Assembly (NCBI GenBank): GCA_003999685.1
Contig: CP021223.1
Coordinates: forward strand, 2,728,001-2,792,000
DNA: 64,000 bases
From: Taiwanofungus camphoratus
Lineage: Eukaryota > Basidiomycota > Agaricomycetes > Polyporales > Taiwanofungaceae
Direction of reading: 5' to 3'
Shown: in pieces, positions 23,905 through 40,511 of the stretch
Numbering within the stretch: position 1 is the first letter of the stretch
Layout of the letters: each line of letters opens with the position of its first letter
Made by a program: the position numbers and the translations under genes
The notes under the pieces: generated by a model
What the model saw: the letters and a program-made list of their open reading frames with translations, nothing else
Told to the model about the DNA's origin: nothing
Database searches by the model: none

Positions 23905-23926
23905 ACGCGTCCCGTCACAGTGTGAC
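23905..23926 (-). promoter_or_regulatory. Composite element: ACGCGT + 3 nt + GTCACAGTGTGAC
   Basis: ACGCGT (23905-23910), three bases, then GTCACAGTGTGAC (23914-23926). Read on the minus strand it matches the element at 16598-16619 in 19 of 22 positions. It lies in the ~225-bp interval between the divergent starts of the RAD5-type gene (23827) and the metallophosphoesterase (24053). ACGCGT is the MBF/MluI box of G1/S-regulated genes in yeasts. Confidence 0.5.
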
Positions 23927-24052
23927 CGTCAATGTGCGATCACAAGCGCTGAGGTATTGAGCGTCCCCGCAATTACAGTAGCTGCGGCGGCTCCGCCTCG
24001 CAACACCTCCGTGGATCGCATTCGCATTAACGTCCCTCGCCTATTCCATGCA

Positions 24053-25850
24053 ATGTTCCAAAGGGTAGGCATCTTACATCCGTATGGCCTTCTCGTCAAT
24101 GTATTCCGCATTATCTGGGTCGCTGTCATTTCCTTTTGCGAATCTGGCACATTCTTCAGTCATGTAAACCATTGTAAATGGCCTGGGGCATCGACGACCG
24201 ATAATAACCGCATCGTGCGTGATATCCATGTTGTCTGGTTATTGTGAGGCTCATCATATCAGCGCCTGGCGTCTAGTATAGTACTGGTACTCGGCCCACG
24301 CACGTCCTGGTGATCGCCGACCCGCAAATTCTCGACTCGCGCTCGTATCCAGGACGAAATTCATGGCTGATGTGGTTGAGCCAAGTTATGGTTGACTTAA
24401 ACCTCCGCAAAAGTTGGCGAGCTGCCTTGCGCCTGCAGCCGGATATGATTGTCTTCTTAGGAGACATGATGGACGGCGGGCGCGCCTCTGTGTCTGATGA
24501 AGAGTAAGTGCATTTTACTTCTAGTGCAATTTGAATAGCGGGGCCGGTTGTACTGCAGAGGCGTTCAATAAAAGTTCAGGCACTGACTGTCGTGCACGGG
24601 TGATATAGATATGAGGCGTACTATCAGCGCTTCAAGCGGATATTCCGGCCCAATTCGAAAGAACCACTCCAGATGTACTACCTTCCAGGGAACCACGACG
24701 TAGGGTATGCCATCTCATCTGCACTCTCCCTCCGCGCTTCTTCGTCTTACTCCTTCACTAAGACTAGGTATTTCAACCGAATTCTCAGAGCACGCTATGG
24801 AGCGCTACATATCCCATTTCGGTGCCCTGAATCATGAGGTTGAGGTAGGCGAACACAGACTCGTGCTCATCGATGCACCGGGGCTTGTCGATGAGGAGGC
24901 TCAGCGTGTGGCGAGCGGGATGGACTATCCACGCTGGGCAGAGATCCGCCCCAAAGGGACGATCGCCTTCGTGCACTCTCTCGCTGCGAGTAGGTATTTC
25001 TATGAGTTTGATTTTCCCTGCTCCGTCTCTTCAGCTCACGAGAAATAGGTAATCGTCACAAACCAACTGTACTCCTGACGCACATACCACTCGCTCGGCC
25101 GGACGGAGCGCCCTGTGGGTCGGCCCGCGAACGAGGAACAATTCGCAGCGGCCACGGTTTTGGATACCAGAACACACTCAGTATCCAGACTTCACAATTC
25201 TTGCTACAGAGCACATACCCTGAGCTCGTTCTTAGGCACGCGCTCTTTGCCTCATTCTCACCTGTCTGCATGTCGACTGAGATATGTACTTGTACAGTGG
25301 AGACGATCACGACTACTGTGAATATGTGCACACCATTCCAACGACAAACAACGGTGACGCTTCAGCTTCCGCCCACGTGAAGGAAGTGTCCGTGAAGTCC
25401 TTCTCAATGGCCATGGGCATTCGTGAGCCTGGCTTCCAGCTCCTATCTCTCTTTCCCCCCTCCTCCCGTCCATCAACGACCGTAGCGGACATCCCATGCC
25501 TGCTCCCAGACCAACTCGGCATCTACCTCTCCATTTATGTGCCCTTGTTCATCTTCAGCCTCTCCGTGCTCCTGCTCGCCAACGCGCACCGCGTGCGCAC
25601 GCGCAGCCGGTTTGTGTCGTGGATGCCACTCTCCGCTCGGTTCCAGAACTGGCAGTTCTCTCGGATCGTTATGTGTTGCGGGCGCCGATTGCGTCTTAAG
25701 CTCCCATGGTTCGAGCATGACAACGCTCTTGCGGGTATGGACATAAAACGGAGTCGCCCGGGCCTGCTCGAAGGTTGGGCGAGAGATATTCTGGCTGTGT
25801 CGTGGGTGTCGCTCCTTTTTTTTGCGTGGCTTGCATGGCAGGCCTATTGA
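24053..25850 (+). CDS. Cdc1/Ted1/MPPE1-type metallophosphoesterase (canonical metal site)
   Basis: Exons 24053-24214, 24277-24503, 24609-24704, 24763-24989, 25049-25235 and 25298-25850 give 1,452 nt, 483 residues. Intron positions and phases match the paralog at 14230-16466, which shows a common ancestor. The core is complete: HVLVIADPQI, FLGDM, PGNHDVG, LLTHIPLARPD and SGDDHDYCEY. There is one N-terminal membrane segment (FRIIWVAVISFCESGTF) and two C-terminal ones (SIYVPLFIFSLSVLLLA, ILAVSWVSLLFFAWLAW). The family acts in the ER/Golgi on GPI-anchor ethanolamine phosphate. The fifth intron (25236-25297) has a GC donor; no GT donor gives the right phase. An in-frame ATG at 23894 would leave only 66 bp to the RAD5 start and would swallow the composite promoter element, so ATG 24053 is preferred. 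Confidence 0.85.
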
Positions 25851-25981
25851 TCTGTTGAGGCGGGCGAGTGAGTTTCCCCGCGCAGCGGTCGGGCATGCTA
25901 GTGATGGCGTGGACGAATTTGGAAGCTTTTATACATCGGATATTCCTCATCGCGTTTTTGTATTTGTGTCTTGTTATACTC

Positions 25982-26004
25982 CTGTCTGTCTGTCTGTCTG
26001 TCTG
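25982..26004. repeat. (CTGT)n microsatellite
   Basis: Five perfect CTGT units plus a partial sixth, about 130 bp after the metallophosphoesterase stop, probably within its 3' UTR. Confidence 0.9.
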
Positions 26005-26324
26005 CATAATATTTGACCTATTCTCTCCTGTTGCTTTCTAATTTATACTGAACATGTATTCAACTTATGAACGTTACTTGCACTGATGCACGCAAAGCAG
26101 TGCAAAGAGACTGGTTCTTGCATAGACTGTACCCGCGAATTCCGTGTTTATCTTGATAATGTGGGGAAGGATGGAAAATCTTCAGGGAATAGTTGCTCTT
26201 TTGCTGCTCTCTGAGCCGTGTGGAGTCCCCGGTGAGAAGGTCCAGGTAGAGAAGCGACTTGTCATTGATATAGCAGAGTGTGCACATATCGGAAACACTA
26301 TCGTAAGTAAATTAGTATGTATTT

Positions 26325-26606
26325 CTAGGCTAGGAACTCTTCAATCGCCTTCAGAGTAGCGTCAATCTTGGGAATATCGAATGAAAACAGGAGGTGATCA
26401 TGCAAGGCATCTTTCACTTCATAGTATTCAACCTGGCCCTCACCCAGGTCTTCAGCCATCTTCGTCATCCATGCGAGATGCGCTATACTTCCGAACCCAT
26501 CGGGGCGATCAGTAGTGATGAGCATGTGATGGAACAACATCAATAAAACGTCACACACGTCTGACAAGGTCGGAAACATTAACCATCTGACTTCCCTGAA
26601 AGGCAT
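26325..26606 (-). pseudogene. Fragment resembling the C terminus of an alpha/beta-hydrolase
   Basis: An open stretch of up to 93 residues contains HMLITTDRPDGFGSIAHLAW, then MAEDLGEGQVEYYEVKDALH and DHLLFSFDIPKIDATLKAIE, ending EEFLA. The layout (strand with ITTD, helix, YYEVKDALHDH, C-terminal helix) fits the last third of a fungal alpha/beta-hydrolase, in which the His of the HDH motif would complete the catalytic triad. I find no nucleophile elbow (GxSxG) or upstream exons in the 700 bp upstream on the minus strand, so it looks like a gene relic. Family identity is by pattern only. Confidence 0.4.
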
Positions 26607-27581
26607 CTGGTCCAGAAGTGGACCTCATGGATCCAGACGGTCATTTCTAACCAACACCCTTACAGGAAATTAGACCTCAACTCGTGCATACAGGCTAAAT
26701 AAGAGCAAGCAAAAAACACAGGATGTTCATGAGTCTGTCATGCAAGTTCTCTGATAAGACGTGTTCAGACACATCAGACAACCAGACCGTGACAATTTCC
26801 CGATGAAGACTTGCTACTTGTATTTTTGAACGAGACTAAAGAGCACACATCGAGGAACGTTCCGCAAACGCTATAGGCTTTCGCAAGTCGTGATTAAGTT
26901 TATCGGTCTTAACAATGTCGAGAAGACCACAGATGCAGTAAGTTCAAGTCACACCACAAAAATCCATCTCACGCAACAGCCAACCTGGTTCATCCACGTA
27001 GACTTGACACCACCTGCAGGATGAGATTTTAAATAAGATGAGCATGTGTCCTGTATGGTCATTGAGACATAGCGAAGAGGATCGAAAAAACGCCATCGTT
27101 TCGGATGTGATATTCGAGTGTATACTCGGATTGTTCTGGATGATTGTTTGCAAGCCTTATTGATAAATGTGTGTCATCTGGACTAGGTCAGTACTTCGCT
27201 GGCCATTGATACTTAGCGCCTTATGATAAGCAATTCAATAGTGTTCCGTCACATCGCGATCAATGTCAGGAAAATGTATCACGCACGTAGCAGGATTGTT
27301 ATAATTGTTACAAGCGTGTCGTGATGAACGCGGAGTTTGTTTTTACCGAGTCCGGGCTTTTCGGAATCGACTCTGCCAGCTGCCCCCCAGGCTGAATTCG
27401 GGTTTTATGGACCGTGCTCGTTGTCCATAACATCCCGCTGTTGGGCTGTGCAGCCGTAGATGGACATCAATAGACCTAGAATATTATCTTCTATGCGATC
27501 CTGTGATTGCGAAGGAACCCGAAACATATGCGTATACAATGACCCTGAGAAGGCTGAATATTCGAATCTGGCTCGATCTCA

Positions 27582-27744
27582 GAGGGTTGACCCTCGTCTG
27601 TGGTGGGAAAGAAAGGAGTATGTGTAGGGAGAAGACGTGAGCTAATGGTTAGGGAAAGGCCTGGTGTTAGCCAGGACCGGATGCAGCGCAAGTAGATAGC
27701 CGCCCGGGTGGGCGGGAATCTAGCTGTGTGGCGATTTTTGCTCA
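27582..27744 (-). repeat. Inverted repeat, left arm
   Basis: Read on the minus strand from TGAGCAA at 27744, this ~160-bp segment matches 28178-28334 on the plus strand at roughly 75-80 % by eye. The best blocks are CGGCTATCT and TCCTGGCTAA followed by CACCAGG. The spacer between the arms is 433 bp. Confidence 0.6.
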
Positions 27745-28177
27745 TGTCAACATCGCGGACTGGGTTGTGTACCACAATCGATCCTACCAACAAATTATGA
27801 ATTCTGTAAACTACCCCTTACATGTGATGTAACTTCAAAAGGCTGAACCACGATGCTGTGCGCTGCCCGAGTGGCACTGCGGGAGAGGAAGGGGGGAATT
27901 AGGTCTCATCTGCTATGGGAGGTGAAGAGACACGGCCTGTGCAACTAGGGCTTCCCTCTGCAACCACTTTCGTTTGCATCGTTTCGGGCTCGTTCTATCA
28001 CACTCACCTCAATCAGTCTCCGGTTTTATTTCCCCTGCTGCACCCACAGTAGCACATATGCCGTTCTCACTTCCATATCACCTAATCATTCATCCGAACA
28101 CAGTCCATGTAAACCGTAGTTTAAAGAATGCACGCTGTGTGGCGTTTATCATGCACGGATTGAACACTAACATTCTG

Positions 28178-28334
28178 TGAGCAATTCGCGCAGCAAGGCT
28201 TTCCCGCCCTCCCGAGCGGCTATCTCCTTGCTTCGCGTCTCGTCCTGGCTAATCACCAGGCTCTCCCAACCCTGTAGCTCACAGTTTGCTGGACATCCCT
28301 GTTCCCGTCTCCCGCAGACAAGGGCGGATCACCC
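28178..28334 (+). repeat. Inverted repeat, right arm
   Basis: Plus-strand partner of 27582-27744, starting TGAGCAA and ending near CAGACAAGGG. I see no transposase and no target-site duplication, so the origin (a small non-autonomous element or a local inverted duplication) is open. Confidence 0.6.
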
Positions 28335-29429
28335 AGGTTCACCTTACTATGGGTACTATCATTTGACCAGTGTTTGAAGATTTCCGTCATTCGATTTTTA
28401 GCTCCACAACGACTGAATGGATTGCTCTCGGAGCAGTGTCATTTTGTGGTTATGGATCCTGGCTACATGGCCATATACTTACACTTCTAATTATTTTCAT
28501 AGTGAGGTGCCCAAGGATGTTCCGGTGGAGGGGACTAGTGTTTGACGATTTTTCCGAGGAATGTCACGAAGAGTCACCATACCAGGACAGTGCCACAATG
28601 AAGCTCCGACGTGGCTTTTGGGCATCCGCCTGCAGCATCGCAACGACAACGAAGTGCGTCTGGTGGCTGGGTTCAAATCCAGATTGAGAAAGTGTCACTC
28701 TTGCTCATGGATTGTAACGCACAGCGACACATTTACTGCTGTACACTCATTGCTCCCACAATAAGCTTCGGAAAAATTGGGAGAGTGCATGTTATGGTGT
28801 GCTTGAGTTAGACACAAGTGCAGGAACTAAGCGGCCATGGTTTGGGATGAGGCGAGAGGGTAGAAGAACGGCGATCGGCCTAATTAATAGATTTTCTGAC
28901 ACTTATATTGAACTTGTTCTCTACACACTCCCTCTCTTTAAAATCGGAGAACACAGTTGTGTTGCATGATTTTCTAGACTATTTTAGACACCATCTGATC
29001 TTGAGAATATCCCAAGGAGAGTTTGCGATAAGCCATTCTCAAACACTGGGTCCTTCTCAAAGTGGTGTCACACGATAGTACTGTCCAGCTTTCTATCAAA
29101 TAGTGACACATATATATATTGTATTCACCATGTATCTGCTAGGTTTAATACCGTACAGAGCCGCAGCTCCGGTTGGGCAGGCACCCGCCGTAGTGACAAT
29201 GACCGAGTTCATCAAAAATGTGAGTTAGGCGCCAGTAAGGCGCCAATTGAATCCCCTCAATACACGCTGGCGAGCATCTTCGCTCGGCCAGACGCTGGGG
29301 CCGGTCTCTCACGGCTGCGCGAGGGATCGGCCCTGTCACAAACATAATAGGATCGTTCAAGATCATTCAACTTTTGAACGTTTGAACTGTCGGGTGATCT
29401 ACTCGAGATAGACATCGGTATCCGCAATC

Positions 29430-29640
29430 AATATTTCAATCCTGGTTCAACATCAACAGTTCGCCTGGCCTTTATCATGATGATTCCGCTACTTCGTCGT
29501 CCCCGGTTGTTAAATCCAATTATGATGATGGATTAATATTTCAATCCTGGTTTAACATCGTCGCCTGGCCTCTATCATGATGATTGCCGCTACTTCGTCG
29601 TCCCCGGTTGTTTAGATCCCGTTGTAATGATGATGATGAA
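29430..29640. repeat. Tandem duplication, two ~105-bp units
   Basis: Both units begin AATATTTCAATCCTGG (29430 and 29535). They share CGCCTGGCC, ATCATGATGATT and CTACTTCGTCGTCCCCGG, with a few small indels. The pair lies 215-425 bp upstream of the aldo/keto reductase start. Confidence 0.8.
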
Positions 29641-29811
29641 TTTAACCATTCTTATTCAAGCAATTCCCTTGTGAGATTCACATTATCTCAGAAGCCGCGC
29701 ATGTCTCTAGTGATTTGGCATCTCAGTAGGTGTGCCGCAGGGATTGCGCGTTCTCGGCGGCATCCTCTGCCTCTGAGTAAGGATTTGTCCTGGGACACAT
29801 ATCCCCCGGCC

Positions 29812-29819
29812 TATATAAA
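29812..29819 (+). promoter_or_regulatory. TATA box of the aldo/keto reductase gene
   Basis: TATATAAA lies 36-43 bp before the ATG at 29855. This is one of the few clean TATA boxes in the window and implies a short leader. Confidence 0.55.
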
Positions 29820-29854
29820 GTCCGCGCAAATGCAGCCGCATCTGCATATCGACG

Positions 29855-31187
29855 ATGCCCACCATGAAAGTTTATCCTACCCGCCAGCTTGGTACGAATG
29901 GCCCAATCGTCAGTGCTATTGGTCTGGGAGTTATGGGCAAGTCGCCATGCCCGCCAGGTTCTATATTCTCTGACACATTGAGACAGGGATGGGTGCCTTT
30001 TACGGCAAAGGTGACGAAGAAAAGGCTTTCGCGACTCTTACTCGTGCTGCTGATAGGGGTGTCACATTTTGGGACACCGCTGACATATACGGTACAAGTA
30101 CGGCCATATAACACGCCTGCGATGGTGTACGCGCCGACCTTACTTGCCTCCAGACGAGGCCCTCCTTGGTCGATGGTTCGCCGAAACCGGGAGACGTTCA
30201 GAGATCTTTTTGGCGACCAAGTTCGGCTCCATAGACACCACCCCAGGTGTAGCCGACAAATACAAACCCAACAGCAAACCGTCGTACATACGGCGTCAGG
30301 TCGAGAACTCATTGAAGACCATGGGAACCGACTGGATTGACCTGTATTACCAACACCGCGTCGACCCCGAGGTTCCTACCGAAGGTAATATCCACCTCTG
30401 CTTTGACTGCGGCTGTCTTGCCTGAATTCGCGCGCTGTGTCGTCCCAGTCGTTATGCAGACTCTTCTCCCCTACATCCAAAGCGGGAAGATCAAATACGT
30501 CGGCCTGAGTGAGTGCAGCGTCGATGTGCTGAGACGCGCCAAGGCCGTTCCGGGTGTGGGCGAACGAGTGATAGCCTGCCAGATGGAGTTTAGCCCCTTC
30601 GCGCTGCAAATCGAAAGTTCCGGGTTCGTTGCCGCCGCCCGGGAGCTCGGTGTCGCCATCGTTGCTTACTCTCCCCTGGGAAGAGGTGCGCCCCTGGCCG
30701 CCCTCAGTCTGAATGCTCCTGACTAACTATTTCTGAAGGCTTGATTACCGGGAAGCAAGTGCGCTTCGCCTACTTACCTTCTGTCCGGCTAACGAACGCA
30801 TTTAGGTACAAGTCGCGCAAGGATTTCGACGCAGATGATATCCGCCAGATGCTCCCTCAATTTTCTGACGAGAACTTCCCCAAGAACCTTGTTCTGGTCG
30901 AGAAGTTCCGGGCCGTTGCCAACAGGTACGGGATGACGACCGGACAGCTCGCTCTCGCCTGGATCATCCAGGCGTATCCGGACTTTGTGCCTATTCCAGG
31001 ATCGCGAACAGTCGAGCGGCTCGAGGAGAATGCAAAGGCGGCAGAAATCACGATCTCTGCTGAAGACCTGAAGGCGATCCGTGCTGCTATCGATTCTACA
31101 GGTGTATACGGCGATCGCTACCCTGAACAATTTGTAGCTTTAGCGAATACTGACTGTATTCCCCTGGACGAATGGAAGGAAGAATGA
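29855..31187 (+). CDS. Aldo/keto reductase (AKR13-like)
   Basis: Exons 29855-29936, 29987-30097, 30154-30384, 30449-30685, 30739-30754 and 30806-31187 give 1,059 nt, 352 residues. The protein starts MPTMKVYPTRQLG and folds as a TIM barrel. The catalytic tetrad is visible: Asp and Tyr in FWDTADIYGT, Lys in LATKFG and His in YYQHRVD. NADPH-binding segments follow (LGVAIVAYSPLGRG, then IPGSRTVERLEENAKA). This is the YakC/AKR13-like branch of fungal reductases acting on aldehydes, ketones or pyridoxal; the substrate is unknown. Introns 1 (29937-29986) and 5 (30755-30805) both begin GCAAGT, the classic GC-AG donor, and no GT donor restores the frame at either place. ATG 29864 (context ACCATGA) is an alternative start three codons in. 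Confidence 0.9.
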
Positions 31188-31572
31188 ACACACATCGACA
31201 TTGTGATCATGTGATGCTTTGTGGTAGCGTCCAATAGCTGTACTTCCCAGAGCCTTGCGGTGCCACCTTGTTCCGTCACAGCTACTACATGACAACCAAT
31301 TCCGTCCGTCTCCCTTCTGCACGTACTCGAGTATATGTATTGATATGTAACAGTAAAACAGGTATACATGAGACACATTCTTTGATTCCGTGCTACGCGC
31401 AAAATGTCCAGTCCGTGTTTCTCGTCTAGTGATAGGAAGGTAGGTGAAGGTAGGTAATAGGCTCATGCATACCCAGAACGCAAAAGAGACGCGACAAAAA
31501 GCACCCAGATGAAGTCCGTGAGACGTTGCAAAGTGAGTATGTATGAGACATGGTATATAGCAGGGAGCATGA

Positions 31573-34622
<3,050 letters not shown>

Positions 34623-35084
34623 GGCGGGGCTGAATGGGGGCTGAGTGGGAGGGACACGGGCGAGAACACCGAGCTGGGCGTACCTGCTGTCGTGGTGGTG
34701 GTTGATGTAGACGGGCTGGGTGGTGGCGGTGGAGATGAGCTGGGGGGCAGAGTGGGTTCTCGTGAGCTGGGCACGCGGTCGGTGATGACGTTTATATATC
34801 TGGGCGAATTCTATAGCGGCAGGGTCCGGATATGGCGCAGAGGACGATACGGCTGAAGTGGTCGACGACTCTTCGCTGATGGGCTCGCAGATGGATCTGC
34901 GCTTGAGCACGGACGGGCGAGTGACCGTCGAATCCGGGGAGCCTGCGGGGGTGAGGACGGGACCACCAGCCAAGGACAGGCGGGCGATGGCGAGCGATAG
35001 CGGCGACGCGGCCGAGTGCGGCGCAGACCTCACTCGCGTTCGCGCCTTCTGCTCAACCTGGTGGCACGACAAACGTGCGTGCAT
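34623..35084 (-). other. Open, in-frame 5' extension of UGP copy A
   Basis: From ATG 35084 the frame runs 154 codons without a stop straight into the UGP ATG at 34622. The sequence is Ser/Pro/Arg-rich (SAPHSAASPLSLAIARLSLA, EPISEESSTTSAVSSS, AQLTRTHSAPQLIS). Copy B has no counterpart and UGPs do not usually carry it. It could encode an alternative longer isoform or be untranslated leader in GC-rich sequence. Confidence 0.35.
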
Positions 35085-38000
35085 TCACCGCGGACAGGCC
35101 AGCGACAACTCTCTGCGATGTTCATCCTGTCGCCCGCAGCCACCGGGCCTTTTGTAGTCGCACTCTCCCGTAGCAGATGGCTGCCCCTCGAGTATATCGG
35201 TCCTCCGCCAAGCCAGTCTGCTTCTGGGCTCCCGATCTCCGATCTCCTGATGGCTCGCCGCCCTTATGGGTCCCTTTCCCAGATAGGCCACCTTGTTTAA
35301 ACTCCGAATTGTCAGCTTCAAGTCCAGAAAACAATTGTACTGATGCGGAGCTTCAATGATATCGGGTTCTAACTTCCCCTACTAAGAGTAAGGAGGAGCC
35401 TGAAATGTTCGTAACAGACATCGTTTCAGAGATGGAACATGAAAGGTATTGACCCAGTGATGGCTGCTTCCACTAAATACCACCTGTGCAATTCCTGCGG
35501 GTCCGACATCTTTCAGCCTGCCTCGACATCCTGGACTAGACAACGTCCTGCTTTTACTCGCAGACAATACGGTTTCCGGGACCTTTCTCCGACGCCTGTG
35601 GCAGGCAGTTCTGCGGGTCTGATACTCAGATACTGAGCAGGTTCCTCTCGCCGTCAGCTTCCGCTCCACTCGCCGTCCCGCGTTTCTCACATCTCGCCCG
35701 GCAGCCCTCTGAGAGCTTACTTCCGTCCGGATTTTTGAGATACTCCATGATACTACTCGAAAACGTGCACTGTGATAGCCGACCACGAGGCCGCCCGAAC
35801 GGCGCCTCCACAAACCAGAGAACTAGAAAGAGTTAGGGACTGGTGACTAGAAATTGGCCTGTTCTGATTCTCGTATCATGTTCGCTAGCTGGGTGATCCT
35901 TCCGGTAGGCTGCCTAGCCCCCTCAGACCTTGAGACATCCTCTCCCGCCGAACAGGAAGGTCATCCGTTCCTGGACGAACCGCCCATGCAAACTCGAACT
36001 CCCGGCTGCGAAGTTGATTGGGCGGGAATGAGGAGGGGGCAGAGCGGCCGGACGTTGTGGAAGTCGTTTGAATGGGACGTGCATGTAGCCTTCTCGGGGT
36101 TTATCTTCTGGAGCAGGTACCCATCTTATCACCTGTGTGTGCTGACGGTGCCTCTTGCTCTTCAGGGCATCTGATTTCAAGGGGGGCCGTGACACGAACA
36201 TGCAACGCAGATGACTCACAAATTCTCGTCCGCACCGTGAGCGCCCATCTTGCTCAGCGATCCTGCGAGGAGGCGCCCGCGGGCCCGCAACGCATCATAT
36301 ATCTGTGTCATACATTGGCGCCGGCACGCCACACGATCATTCTGTGTGCTCTTGTAAATCTTTCGTGGTGCCTGCCAGGGAGTACATCCCTCTCGGCCCC
36401 GCGTGCGCACACGAACATCTGGCCAGGGGTGCATAGCTCCCGAGCCCTAAGCCCTACAAGTCTGCAGAAATGCATGCAACGTTACAGGTCTTGGCGATGC
36501 GATACGTTGGAGAGGAGGGATCAGCGTACGTGTCCGCTCCTCTCTCGCCTGCACGAGAACAAGTGATATAGACGTAAAAGTGCACCGACGAAGCCCGGTA
36601 TAGTATATCTCATCTGTTTAGCATCGTGAAGATGCTACGCGCCTCGAGGTGAGCATCGTGGGGTACCTTGATTCTGTGCGGGGCACCCTGGAGCACGCTC
36701 TCAGGACCGGCTCGCGCCGGGGGGGGAGACAGACAGGGCAGCATCATTCCAGCACGATGTATCGACTTCGGAACGCGAAGAACTTCGTACACACGCATGC
36801 AGACAGGATAGCAGTGGAGATGCGATGCGCACGACACTTACGAAACTGGCGATCGCCTCGCAGCACACAGCGCTCGGAGAGAAGTCGAGCGTCAGTAGGT
36901 ATCAGTTTACCAGTTCGCCCCAGCCGGGCCCGCCTCGACACGAACACAACGCCTTCCTTTGGGAGACATTGACAGTGGATCAGTCCGTCACTGGAGCTCG
37001 ACCAGGCACAGCGTCAGTATTGAATGTATCCGAGACTTACCTCCGCATCCTAGAAACTGCTCACGCTGTCATATCGCGGCATCGTTCGACCCATGTTAAG
37101 AGTGCGGAACTGTTGTGTACCGGTCTGAAGAATCCCAAAGTGTCAGCTGAAACCGGCTGTCTGAGCGGCATGCACACGTTATCTAGAATAACGAGCTCGA
37201 GACGCCCCAAGACCTTCAGTTTTCCCTCTGTCTTACCGCCGTGTTCAAAATGAAACATTGCCTCTGCACAGTCGTCGTTAAACTAGAGTCTGCTTTTGCA
37301 TCAACGCCCGCCTTTCGCCGCGCATGGCATGTAGTAAGTACATTTGTCACGCTCGGATGGCTGCCACTTAACTGGCAACTTGATTCGACATCGTTCGGGC
37401 GAAAAAAGTATATTTCACGAGATGAGACCCGCGGATTGTTTGATGGTAGCATTATGCATTGTATGACATACTTAGACGTATACCTGGTGTCGGCATCTGT
37501 TGAGTCCAAAGGTTAGAGACTTGGTCGTTTCCTCCATCGAATTTTCCTATATCAAACACTGCCCAAGATTAGTTCGCTATTGGTTCTCTCTGAAATGGGT
37601 GATGCCTAGACAATCATCGATAATATGTGAACGTATTGCTAGTGGTAAGTAATATGCAGCATATAGCACTTATTGACAGTTACTTGAAAGCGTATTTTCG
37701 GAAAATTGAAAAGTTTGACATGTCAATTATGGCCGCTGGCCCTCCCTGTTCCGCAAGTTGGATCCCTTGCGGTCGATAGAGGGAAATTTGCGGGGATCAC
37801 GATAACTTGAACTTATGCGTACCTGTACGATTTCTAGTACGAACCCATGCTCACTACCAGCGCTGTTTCTGTCCATTGTTACATGTGCCTGAGTATCTTC
37901 CGTATGTTTGTCTTTGTTCACATTGGAATCCAGGTACAACTGGCACTCGACATCGACTTGCAATTGACGCATACATGGGCACTCAGGTGCCACTTTAGAT

Positions 38001-38259
38001 GAAGGAGTTTCGTCCGCCTTTTGTCCGACTCGACAGGCGTTCGAAGTTGAAACAAACGTTTGCTCCTTGGAAAAAGTAACCGTGCCTTTAACAAACAAAC
38101 GACAAGCAAAGACCGCCAGAGTTCTCGACCGCGTCGGTAGATATAAGACCGCGCGCCTACTTCCATCTCATTTGTCGATCTCGCAAGTAGCTCGCTGCGA
38201 ACGTTCTTGCTTTCCTCCTGCAAATAGTCCTCCAAACACCCGCGGAACGCCCTCTCTTC
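35085..38259. other. Intergenic region between the two UGP genes
   Basis: About 3.2 kb between the head-to-head UGP genes. Only short scattered open frames are present, on both strands. I could not join any of them into a gene, and I see no tRNA, repeat or mobile-element remnant. Both UGP promoters must lie here. Confidence 0.5.

Positions 38260-40511
<2,252 letters not shown>

Larger units (their letters stand above)
26607..29429. other. Gene-poor interval
   Basis: About 2.8 kb with no coding region I can support. It holds the two inverted repeat arms at 27582-27744 and 28178-28334. Otherwise it has only short open frames without splice-consistent extension. Confidence 0.5.

Noticed and set aside
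23894-24052. In-frame upstream ATG that would extend the right metallophosphoesterase by 53 residues
   Set aside because: It would leave only 66 bp to the divergent RAD5 start and would translate through the composite promoter element. The paralog has no such extension.
28671-28683. GGTTCAAATCC, a possible tRNA B box
   Set aside because: No matching A box or acceptor-stem pairing at the right distance on either side.
25851-29854. Search for virus-like or LTR elements in the gene-poor interval
   Set aside because: No reverse transcriptase, integrase, capsid-like or long-terminal-repeat signature was recognised. The only repeats are the inverted pair, the microsatellite and the tandem duplication.
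35085-38259. Several 60-170-codon open frames between the UGP genes
   Set aside because: None shows recognisable sequence, none can be joined to a neighbour with consistent phase, and the GC-rich composition favours chance open frames.
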